IMG/VR virus record: IMGVR_UViG_3300017786_000098
Location: 1 to 28,112 of that record
Reading direction: 5' to 3' (one strand)
DNA: 28,112 nt
Origin: a virus
A program made the position numbers and the translations under genes. Positions 1-4,737 of the stretch are shown here, one piece after another (the stretch's first letter is position 1; each line of letters opens with the position of its first letter). A model generated the notes under the pieces. The model saw nothing but the letters and a program-made list of their open reading frames with translations, ran no database searches and was not told the origin of the DNA.

Positions 1-182
1 ATGAAAATTTGGAGGTTGCGTATCAGGAAGTTGTTTCCCGATGGCGCATTATACAGAATTTATTGAAGGCTGCCAACGGCTCATGGAAAAATCTTTTCGG
101 GCTAGTGTACCCAGACTTTCAACAAATATCACAGTGGCATGGCCCTGAGATACTTAAAATTGCAAAACATGAATGGAGTTAA
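1..182 (+). CDS. 3' end of an unknown phage protein (partial)
   Basis: An open frame enters from the left edge; the first whole codon is at 3 and the TAA stop is at 180-182. About 59 C-terminal residues are visible, rich in Trp and aromatics (SRWRIIQNLL, then NGSWKNLFG, and KIAKHEWS at the end). The frame has no internal stop. Its stop lies three bases before the next ATG, and that gene's GGAG ribosome site (175-178) lies inside this frame, as expected for consecutive genes of one operon. I do not recognise the family, and the missing N-terminus prevents a functional call. The neighbours suggest an early or DNA-metabolism gene. Confidence 0.7.
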   Translation, partial: ENLEVAYQEVVSRWRIIQNLLKAANGSWKNLFGLVYPDFQQISQWHGPEILKIAKHEWS

Positions 183-185
183 AAG

Positions 186-596
186 ATGCAAGAGCAAGTT
201 TATTCAGCTTTAGATTTAGCCAAGGCGCTAAACATAAATAGAAATAGTGTTTATTATCAGGTAAAGAATGGCAGTTTGCCAAAGCCTAGCATGAAAGTAA
301 GGACTAGAAAACGAGGCCCACATACATATGTATGGAAGCAATCTGACTTAGAGAGCAATCCTTACTTTAGCAAAGCTATTGTTCCAACTGTAGAAAGCTC
401 GACATTCATGAGCAAAGCAAAAGAGATGCGCGAGGAACTTGGGCTACCTGAAATAAAAGAAATAGTTACAGATAATGAGCTACTCAGAGATGCTATTGAG
501 ATGCGCGTAGACAAGTTAGAAGAGAACATGAAGCTAATAGAAAAGGTAGTAGATTTAATGAATGAAAGAAAGGAAAAGAAGTGGTGGCAGATTTAA
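186..596 (+). CDS. Small helix-turn-helix (MerR/AlpA-like) phage protein
   Basis: The protein has 136 residues. Residues about 4-33 (YSALDLAKALNINRNSVYYQ) read like the winged helix-turn-helix of MerR/AlpA/excisionase-type proteins, with a DLAKAL first helix and an RNSVYYQVKNG recognition helix and wing. A basic segment (KVRTRKRGPHTY) follows. The C-terminal half (about 75-133) is highly charged, predicted helical and coiled-coil-like, which would suit dimerisation. The ATG has a GGAG at 175-178 with good spacing. The 3' end overlaps the next gene by 16 bases, so the two are probably coupled. It may be an early regulator or a replication-associated DNA-binding protein. The fold is inferred by eye and the target is unknown. 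Confidence 0.65.
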   Translation: MQEQVYSALDLAKALNINRNSVYYQVKNGSLPKPSMKVRTRKRGPHTYVWKQSDLESNPYFSKAIVPTVESSTFMSKAKEMREELGLPEIKEIVTDNELLRDAIEMRVDKLEENMKLIEKVVDLMNERKEKKWWQI

Positions 597-1243
597 AGGA
601 AGCAATGGCAAAAGTTGCCGAGCTGAACAAATCGCATGGCGTTAAACAACGTGGCGGTAAAATGTACACGCAAGTTGTGCATAGGATGGAAGCATTCAGA
701 CAGGTATTTGGTACTGAGTTTGGGGTTGACACAACTATCCTAGTTGATGATGGTAATAAAGTTGTTATTAAAGCTATCATTACAAACTTAGATGGCATGG
801 TAATCGGCTCTGGAATGGCAGAGGAAATACGAGGACAAGGACACGTAAATACTACATCTGCTTTAGAGAATGCAGAGACATCTGCAATAGGCAGGGCGTT
901 AGCATCAATTGGACTAGCTGGCGGTGAGTATGCGTCTGCTAATGAGATGGAAGCTGTGCCACGCAAGGCAGAGGTAATAGCTAAAAAGGAGGACACCAAG
1001 CCAGCCAAAGCTATGGCTGATGCAATTAAGAACACAGATGACTTTGACGTAGCCAAAGACAAAAGGCTTTATGTAGAAATCAAAGCTAAGTTAGAGGCTT
1101 GCGTTAGTGTTTCAGACGTTAATTCAATTTACATAAAGAACAAAGCATTTCTTGAATCGCTTGCAAAGAGAGACCCAAGCAGGGCAAAGCACTTTAAGGA
1201 TATGTTTTTAAACTACGAATCTAAATTTTATAAAGGAAATTAA
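581..1243 (+). CDS. Candidate single-strand DNA annealing/recombination protein (ERF/Rad52-like)
   Basis: The protein has 220 residues and a GTG start at 581, preceded by AGGA (571-574) at six-base spacing; no ATG start fits as well. The recognisable block is residues 92-123, with TSALENAETSAIGRALASIG followed by ASANEME. The pattern AETxAIGRAL is common in phage proteins annotated as ERF/Rad52-type annealing or single-strand-binding proteins. A Lys-rich linker (about 125-150) leads to a separate helical C-terminal domain (about 160-220). The next gene encodes an SSB-like protein, which supports a recombination or replication role, because phage annealases usually sit beside their SSB. The annealase assignment is by motif resemblance and context only; a plain DNA-binding protein of unknown role is the alternative. 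Confidence 0.55.
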   Translation: MVADLKEAMAKVAELNKSHGVKQRGGKMYTQVVHRMEAFRQVFGTEFGVDTTILVDDGNKVVIKAIITNLDGMVIGSGMAEEIRGQGHVNTTSALENAETSAIGRALASIGLAGGEYASANEMEAVPRKAEVIAKKEDTKPAKAMADAIKNTDDFDVAKDKRLYVEIKAKLEACVSVSDVNSIYIKNKAFLESLAKRDPSRAKHFKDMFLNYESKFYKGN

Positions 1244-1244
1244 A

Positions 1245-1550
1245 ATGTCAGTAAGAGAATGGACAAAGGTAGCAACAATTAAGCTATGGAAAAACGATGA
1301 TGGTGGTAAAGCTCTAGCGAGTAACGCATCATTCAAGCCTTACAAAGATGGCGCAAACCAAGATATTACATTATATGGTGATGTGAAATACTACGCACGT
1401 CTATATGAAAACGATGACGGCACTTACTCTGTAGCACTTACAGCGCCAGCAGATGCGCTGCCTTCAGGTGGTGGCAGTAGTGGCGGCTTTGACATGAAAA
1501 AAGAAATGGCAAAGTCAGATGCAGAGCTAGTCGATGAAATTCCTTTCTAA
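1245..1550 (+). CDS. Single-stranded DNA-binding protein-like, with acidic DEIPF tail
   Basis: The protein has 101 residues. An N-terminal beta-rich part (about 1-68, alternating hydrophobic and charged residues such as KVATIKLWK and DITLYGDVKYYARLY) is compatible with one small OB-fold. A Gly/Ser linker (GGGSSGG, about 74-80) leads to an acidic tail ending VDEIPF. Bacterial SSBs end in DDDIPF or close variants, which recruit repair and replication enzymes; the IPF terminus and preceding acidic residues match that rule. Its AAAGGA site lies seven bases before the ATG, and the stop of the candidate annealase is one base upstream. The body is shorter than E. coli SSB (178 residues) and I cannot align its OB-fold with certainty, so the tail and the neighbour carry the call. 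Confidence 0.65.
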   Translation: MSVREWTKVATIKLWKNDDGGKALASNASFKPYKDGANQDITLYGDVKYYARLYENDDGTYSVALTAPADALPSGGGSSGGFDMKKEMAKSDAELVDEIPF

Positions 1551-1557
1551 TTCATGA

Positions 1558-1643
1558 GGTAGGCTTTCCTCCCATCGCTTCCCAAGGGGTGTGGCGAATC
1601 GCGTCTTAATGCAGTAAGCGACACTGTTAAAGCCAAGCCTACC
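1558..1643 (+). ncRNA. Candidate structured RNA (three-way-junction fold, possibly C4-like)
   Basis: This is the only sizeable non-coding gap (1551-1718). A perfect 9-bp closing stem joins GGTAGGCTT (1558-1566) and AAGCCTACC (1635-1643). It encloses two adjacent hairpins, each based on TCGC/GCGA: 1575-1578 with 1594-1597 (plus CCC/GGG inside) and 1599-1602 with 1618-1621 (or CTTA 1605-1608 with TAAG 1615-1618). An alternative closing pairing exists: GGCTTT (1562-1567) with AAAGCC (1629-1634). The 86-nt size and closed multi-hairpin form recall the C4 antisense RNAs of phages P1/P7, but I have no covariance evidence and no antirepressor gene is visible. It could instead be an mRNA leader or processing element for the next gene. 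Confidence 0.5.
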
Positions 1644-1644
1644 G

Positions 1645-1675
1645 AGCGCTTTTTCTCTCCGTTTTGGGCGCTTTT
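1645..1675 (+). terminator. Weak rho-independent-type terminator after the structured RNA
   Basis: AGCGC (1645-1649) pairs with GCGCT (1668-1672), extendable by two U-G pairs, and a TTTT run (1672-1675) then GTATT follows. The stem is short and the loop is large, so termination would be partial. It sits one base after the closing stem of the candidate RNA, as expected for a small RNA transcript end or for damping of read-through into the next gene. Confidence 0.35.
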
Positions 1676-1718
1676 GTATTGGTAAATTAAGACAACCCCT
1701 ACTAACTATGAGGTTAAA

Positions 1719-2021
1719 ATGAACAAAGAAGACTTACTAAAGGCAGCACTTGATGCTGTAACTGTACGAGGCTCTGCTTATGGCGATGCCTATACAAATC
1801 ATAAACGCATAGCAGATATCTGGTCTGTAATACTGCAAACAAAAGTACGCCCTGACCAAGTGGCTCCCATGATGATAGGTGTAAAACTAGCTAGGCTTAT
1901 AGAAACCCCTGACCATGAGGACTCATATGTTGATATGGCTGGGTATGCAGCGACAGGCTCACAAGTTAAGGATGATGAAAAGCTAATAGAGGTAGGTAGC
2001 TCAAGAATAATAGATGATTAA
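1719..2021 (+). CDS. DUF6378-type phage protein
   Basis: The protein has 100 residues. Two blocks match the pattern I know from small phage proteins annotated as DUF6378: RGSAYGDAYTNHKRIADIW (17-35) and, further on, KLARLIETPDHEDSYVDMAGYAA (56-78, with Lys, Arg, His, Asp and Asp as the polar positions). The family is all-helical and its function is not established; the helical, acidic and His-containing layout resembles MazG/dUTPase-type nucleotide hydrolases only loosely. GAGG at 1710-1713 precedes the ATG by five bases. It is the first gene after the structured RNA and terminator-like hairpin, so its expression may depend on read-through. The 3' end overlaps the next gene by eight bases. 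Confidence 0.7.
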   Translation: MNKEDLLKAALDAVTVRGSAYGDAYTNHKRIADIWSVILQTKVRPDQVAPMMIGVKLARLIETPDHEDSYVDMAGYAATGSQVKDDEKLIEVGSSRIIDD

Positions 2022-2235
2022 AAAGAAGGGGCCGACTAGCCGTGAGTTAGCAATGCGTCAGATTGCTTGTGACTATTGCGGCAAAAAACATTTCGTTAAA
2101 GATGGTGATTGGGTAATTACAGCAAGCAATAAAATACTGTGTGATTACAGCACAGACGATGATTGCTTTCATAAAAATAAGAGGGATGCAAATGAGCGCA
2201 GAAGAGTTCAAGAAACAACTAGAACAACTAAATGA
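2014..2235 (+). CDS. Small zinc-ribbon-like protein of unknown function
   Basis: The protein has 73 residues. A CDYC pair at about residues 19-22 and Cys residues at about 43 and 51 (ILCDYSTDDDCFHK) suggest a single zinc-ribbon or zinc-finger-like site, although the second pair is widely spaced and a His follows. The C-terminus is strongly basic (KRDANERRRVQETTRTTK). The gene overlaps the end of the DUF6378-type gene by eight bases and its last 44 bases overlap the next gene, so all three are probably translated from one message by coupling. No clear Shine-Dalgarno sequence is seen, which fits re-initiation. The family is unrecognised. Confidence 0.55.
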   Translation: MIKKKGPTSRELAMRQIACDYCGKKHFVKDGDWVITASNKILCDYSTDDDCFHKNKRDANERRRVQETTRTTK

Positions 2236-2353
2236 GAAGGTAGTAAATTTTCATAAATATGAAGAGAAAAAAAGAGGCGGCTATGTAGCCAGATGGGTGG
2301 GTGTATCTAACAAGTTTAAAAACGAAACTAGGAAAAAACGAGCTGGTTTGTAA
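2192..2353 (+). CDS. Small basic helical protein, unknown function
   Basis: The protein has 53 residues from an ATG at 2192. Longer in-frame starts exist at 2141 and 2186, but the purine-rich GAGGG at 2181-2185 lies six bases before 2192 and directly abuts 2186, so 2192 is the best start. The N-terminus is a charged helix (MSAEEFKKQLEQLNEK); the C-terminus is basic with a WVGVSNKFK segment. It overlaps the zinc-ribbon-like gene, and its TAA shares one base with the ATG of the next gene (TAATG at 2351-2355). The family is not recognised; it is supported by spacing and gene packing rather than homology. Confidence 0.5.
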   Translation: MSAEEFKKQLEQLNEKVVNFHKYEEKKRGGYVARWVGVSNKFKNETRKKRAGL

Positions 2354-2589
2354 TGGTAGTTAGAAACGGTATTCCCATCATGTTTAAAGACACATCTACT
2401 ATGAACCATGCAATGAAGACAACTCAGTATGGTGACTTGTACCAGACAGATGACGTTAAGCAGTATAGGTATTTATGTAAGCGTCTAGCTTATGCTAAGT
2501 TCTACTATGTGAAAAAAAGAGGACCTAATAATTCCCAATTCCAAATCAGGGTTTTGCCTGAAAACGTCTTCACTATGAAGCTATCCTAA
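2353..2589 (+). CDS. Small protein of unknown function, last gene of the + strand operon
   Basis: The protein has 78 residues and is Tyr- and Lys-rich (QYRYLCKRLAYAKFYYVKKR), with a probable beta-strand C-terminus (QFQIRVLPENVFTM). The start overlaps the previous stop by one base. The first in-frame Met (MVVRNG) and another at residue 9 (MFKDTS) are both possible; I chose the first because of the TAATG overlap. Its TAA (2587-2589) overlaps the stop of the convergent - strand gene, so it ends the early operon with no intergenic space. The high frequency of aromatic and basic residues may suit nucleic-acid binding, but no known family is recognised. Confidence 0.5.
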   Translation: MVVRNGIPIMFKDTSTMNHAMKTTQYGDLYQTDDVKQYRYLCKRLAYAKFYYVKKRGPNNSQFQIRVLPENVFTMKLS

Positions 2590-2870
2590 CATTTCCATCT
2601 TTTCCTTGCTTGTCGTAAGCGTGAGTTAGGGTCTTTGGCTGCCTTTGGAAACTTCTTCATTTGACCAGCAGACCTAGCGCAATATGATTTGCGTCTTTTA
2701 GCGTCCTTGCTACCCTTCTTTACTTTCCCTGTAACAGCAGTCTTTAACTTACTGCCAGGGTTTTCTTTTCTGTAACGAGCGACACCAGCCTTAGTCATTC
2801 CAGCTCCACTTTTTGTAGAGCGAAAATACTTCTTAGTCTTTGGTGGCTGTTTGTCTCGTTTGCGAGCCAT
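2586..2870 (-). CDS. Lys/Arg-rich DUF6321-type phage protein
   Basis: The protein has 94 residues and is extremely basic. The central pattern is AGVARYRKENPGSKLKTAVT (28-47), then KGSKDAKRRKSYCARSAGQM (52-71) and a C-terminal RLRQARKRWKC. An N-glycine/tyrosine block, PGSKLKTAVT, RRKSFCAR and a terminal (R)KW(N/K)C are what I associate with DUF6321, a family found in many marine phages beside packaging or tail genes. Its function is unknown; the charge suggests binding to DNA or RNA. It is the last gene of the late operon, and its ATG overlaps the stop of the 37-residue gene before it by one base. Its stop overlaps that of the + strand operon. Confidence 0.7.
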   Translation of the reverse strand: MARKRDKQPPKTKKYFRSTKSGAGMTKAGVARYRKENPGSKLKTAVTGKVKKGSKDAKRRKSYCARSAGQMKKFPKAAKDPNSRLRQARKRWKC

Positions 2871-2983
2871 TACTTTTTCTTCTTTTTCTTCATGGCTTTA
2901 AAGTCAGCGCCAGTAATCTTGTTACGTGGAGATGCTGCTTTAGCTAGTTTCTTTTGCTTTGGTGAATATTTTGAGCCTGGCAT
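2870..2983 (-). CDS. 37-residue Lys-rich protein
   Basis: This is a very short frame read from CAT at 2981-2983 to TTA at 2870-2872. It starts MPGSKYSPKQKKLAKAA, continues SPRNKITGADFKAM and ends in six lysines. Support comes from exact packing: its ATG overlaps the stop of the upstream gene by one base and its TAA overlaps the next ATG by one base (TAATG on both sides), leaving no gap. Small PGSKYSPKQKKLA-type proteins followed by RNKITGADFKAL and a lysine tail are familiar from marine phages, always unannotated. The function is unknown; the protein is almost entirely cationic and could bind nucleic acid. Confidence 0.7.
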   Translation of the reverse strand: MPGSKYSPKQKKLAKAASPRNKITGADFKAMKKKKKK

Positions 2984-3231
2984 TATGTGACCTTTCTATA
3001 CTTACGTGTTTTCTTTGCTATTTTTTTGGGCTGGGATACAAACTGCTTACCTTTTTTAGTTCCTCTTCGTTTAGCCGCAGTGGTGGCTGCGTACTCCTTC
3101 TTCGAGAGGCTCTTGATAGCTGCTGACGGTAGATACCGTTCTCCAGTCTCACTGGATTTCTTACCACTTTTAGTTCTCCACTTCTGTTTTCCCCATTGCT
3201 TGAGGCTTCTTTGTGATTTCTTTAACGCCAT
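2983..3231 (-). CDS. 82-residue Lys/Arg-rich protein
   Basis: It begins MALKKSQRSLKQWGKQKW and continues with TKSGKKSSETGERYLPSAAI, LSKKEYAATTAAKRR and GTKKGKQFVSQPKKIAKK. The pattern of a Trp-containing basic helix, a SGKKSSETGERYLP block and a TKKGKQF block recurs in small uncharacterised phage proteins; I do not assign a family number. About one residue in three is Lys or Arg. One-base TAATG overlaps occur at both ends with its neighbours, which are also cationic. A role in binding or condensing nucleic acid, or in interaction with the acidic late virion proteins, is inference from charge alone. Confidence 0.65.
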   Translation of the reverse strand: MALKKSQRSLKQWGKQKWRTKSGKKSSETGERYLPSAAIKSLSKKEYAATTAAKRRGTKKGKQFVSQPKKIAKKTRKYRKVT

Positions 3232-3407
3232 TATCTGTACCCACCGCCCTTAGATTTGTACTGCTTTGCAAGCATCTGGGCTTTACGAGCTGACCACTGA
3301 CCAGGCTTACCGCCCTTACCGCCAGACTTTATCTGTTGAAACAAACGCTTTCTCATAGTGGGTTTGGTATAGTTACCAGCCTTGTTTACAGTAGATTTCT
3401 TTTTCAT
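3231..3407 (-). CDS. 58-residue Gly/Lys-rich protein
   Basis: This is a short frame read from CAT at 3405-3407 to TTA at 3231-3233. The sequence is MKKKSTVNKAGNYTKPTMRK, then RLFQQIKSGGKGGKPGQWSA, then RKAQMLAKQYKSKGGGYR. The VNKAGNYTKPTMRKRLF start and the KPGQWSARKAQMLAKQYK end form a pattern seen repeatedly in marine and other phages as a hypothetical protein beside structural genes. The stop overlaps the next ATG by one base, and the start lies in an ATGA overlap with the stop of the lipoprotein gene. It is the first of four consecutive cationic microproteins at the end of the late operon. The function is unknown. Confidence 0.75.
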   Translation of the reverse strand: MKKKSTVNKAGNYTKPTMRKRLFQQIKSGGKGGKPGQWSARKAQMLAKQYKSKGGGYR

Positions 3408-3826
3408 TCTTTCATCTTTCCGACTTTTTCCACTAACTTAGATATAGCCTTTGCGTCTTCTGGACGTTGTCTCATCCTTCCTATCAGGTAAGAGAATAAC
3501 ATAGGTATGCCGATTATTGCAATGCTACCAGCAATCACAAGCTCAAAAGCATTGGCTAGTAATTGGTCAAATGCAACAAGCAGAGCTTGCCAGGGGTTTT
3601 CTACTTGTGCAATTTGTTCTGCGTTTAATGACTTATCTGTCTCGACTAATGCGCCAGCAGCGAGGCCACCAGTTACAGCAGACGCGACAAGAAACACAGG
3701 CTCTGGATATATCATTGAGCCAGCAAATACACCAGCGCCAGCACCGCCAGCAGTAGCAACGTCTGATAGCTCAAGAGATGAGCAACTTGTCGTAAGCAAC
3801 AAACATAAAGCGAATAACATACGCAT
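3404..3826 (-). CDS. Small lipoprotein/membrane protein, possible lysis factor
   Basis: The protein has 140 residues from the ATG at 3824-3826; an eight-codon longer frame is possible, but this ATG overlaps the upstream stop (TGATG) and gives a good signal peptide. The N-terminus MRMLFALCLLLTTSCSS has a basic start, a hydrophobic core and a Cys at 15 after TTS, a near-consensus lipobox (the -3 residue is Thr rather than Leu). A Gly/Ala-rich hydrophobic stretch lies at about 26-61 and a clearer membrane segment at about 93-116, followed by a charged tail. Outer-membrane spanin subunits of phages are also short lipoproteins, but this one has extra membrane helices and no Pro-rich region, so the spanin idea is weak. 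Confidence 0.5.
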   Translation of the reverse strand: MRMLFALCLLLTTSCSSLELSDVATAGGAGAGVFAGSMIYPEPVFLVASAVTGGLAAGALVETDKSLNAEQIAQVENPWQALLVAFDQLLANAFELVIAGSIAIIGIPMLFSYLIGRMRQRPEDAKAISKLVEKVGKMKE

Positions 3827-4029
3827 CAAACACCTTCTATCGGAACACATTTAAAGAAATAATCTGTGGGGGTTTTGCGTACATCGTCTATAATATACAT
3901 CATTTCCTCTACTCTGTACTCGCACTTTAGCTCTGTATTATAAGGGCCATACAAATCCTCAAAGACAGAACACTCTGGTGTGTTGAACGTGCCAGCGGCA
4001 CATGCCATTACAAGAGCTTGGAAAAACAT
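3826..4029 (-). CDS. Small four-cysteine protein, possibly exported
   Basis: The protein has 67 residues from the ATG at 4029. An ATG 18 codons earlier exists, but AAGGA eight bases before 4029 marks this start and the longer version would overlap the previous gene. The first 14 residues (MFFQALVMACAAGT) are hydrophobic, without the usual basic start. Cysteines are at 10, 20, 36 and 61, with a conserved-looking block DLYGPYNTELKCEYRVEEMM (25-44). Short phage proteins with GPY(A/N)T, Cys and RVxEM occur in marine phage late operons as hypotheticals. Paired cysteines suggest a disulfide-stabilised periplasmic protein, but this is inference. The stop overlaps the ATG of the lipoprotein gene. Confidence 0.6.
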   Translation of the reverse strand: MFFQALVMACAAGTFNTPECSVFEDLYGPYNTELKCEYRVEEMMYIIDDVRKTPTDYFFKCVPIEGV

Positions 4030-4040
4030 TTTAACAATCC

Positions 4041-4508
4041 TTACTTTGTAAATAAGTATAGCACAAAAAAGCCAAAGCCACACATAACTAGAACTAGAAA
4101 CAGTATAGCTGAAATTTCCATAAAATGATGACGAGCTTCGCGCTGTTTGTACAGAGTTTCTTTACGCTGTTTGCGTATGTCTGATTCCATCTTCACCAGC
4201 TCTTGCCATGCATTAGGTCCAAGCATACTACTTATAAGTTTACGCAAATCATCTCTCTGTGATTCGAGCTGTTTCTTTTGAGTGAACAACTCCATCGCTT
4301 CTTGTTCGACAGACTTGCCAGAAAATAGTTTCTTAAATATAGGTGGGTTTTTAGCTTCGTGGTGAGCGCGGTCTACGTCAGATACAGCAGACATCCAGCG
4401 AGACAAGTCTTGCCCCATTGCCTCTATGTCACGTCCTATGCTGACCCCCTTCTTTAAAGCATTAAATGCAGCACCAGCAATCGCCATGGCTGATACTGGG
4501 TCAACCAT
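4041..4508 (-). CDS. Coiled-coil protein with C-terminal membrane anchor
   Basis: The protein has 155 residues. It begins MVDPVSAMAIAGAAFNALKK, then has a long charged helical region (about 66-128, rich in Lys, Arg, Glu and Gln and coiled-coil-like). It ends in one clear transmembrane helix (about 131-153, AILFLVLVMCGFGFFVLYLF). Proteins starting MVDPISAMAxAxxAFN with a KNPPxFKKLF block (53-62 here) and a C-terminal anchor are common hypotheticals in marine phages. Topology (cytoplasmic coil, tail anchor) resembles no standard spanin, which has an N-terminal anchor. It lies between a small holin-like protein and a Cys-rich protein, so a role in lysis or membrane remodelling is plausible but unproven. 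Confidence 0.55.
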   Translation of the reverse strand: MVDPVSAMAIAGAAFNALKKGVSIGRDIEAMGQDLSRWMSAVSDVDRAHHEAKNPPIFKKLFSGKSVEQEAMELFTQKKQLESQRDDLRKLISSMLGPNAWQELVKMESDIRKQRKETLYKQREARHHFMEISAILFLVLVMCGFGFFVLYLFTK

Positions 4509-4736
4509 CTACCTACTCAGCGCTTTATCTAATTTGTCTTCTACTCTATGTAATGCGTCCATCACTTCTCGCATACCATCTTTTAGCTCCACCCTTGTGG
4601 CGTAGTCTTCTCTGGTTTTATTGAGCAGTATTTGTAGACGCTTTACCTCTGTAAACATCTGACGGAATGCCCAAAAGATAGGCGCAATCACAAGCGTAAG
4701 GATAATATTCCAGAATAACATTGCATCTAGTTCCAT
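4509..4736 (-). CDS. Holin- or spanin-like small membrane protein with coiled coil
   Basis: The protein has 75 residues. One N-terminal hydrophobic segment (about 5-24, MLFWNIILTLVIAPIFWAFR) is followed by an amphipathic charged helix to the C-terminus (EVKRLQILLNK, then VMDALHRVEDKLDKAL). A single N-terminal anchor plus coiled coil matches inner-membrane spanins and also some small holins. In T7 the holin gene lies directly after the tail fibre; here it follows the tail fibre and an accessory fibre protein, which supports a lysis role by position. The stop abuts the next ATG (TAGATG). No cognate endolysin is adjacent; the only lysozyme-like candidate in view is at 26412-27227. Confidence 0.5.
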   Translation of the reverse strand: MELDAMLFWNIILTLVIAPIFWAFRQMFTEVKRLQILLNKTREDYATRVELKDGMREVMDALHRVEDKLDKALSR

Positions 4737-4737
4737 T

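Noticed and set aside
493-1062. - strand 189-codon frame with hydrophobic segments
   Set aside because: It lies opposite two well-supported + strand genes and has Ser/Leu/Ala composition typical of antisense frames.
1593-1599. HDV-like ribozyme core (GGCGAAT resembles the J4/2 segment)
   Set aside because: The required P1, P2 and P3 pairings at the right spacing are not present upstream; a seven-base match is expected by chance.
1558-1643. tRNA gene
   Set aside because: The closing stem is 9 bp rather than 7, there is no TTC-type T-loop, no CCA and no anticodon arm in the right place.
3507-3854. + strand frames opposite the lipoprotein gene
   Set aside because: The - strand frame has a signal peptide, coupled start and operon context; the + frames have none.
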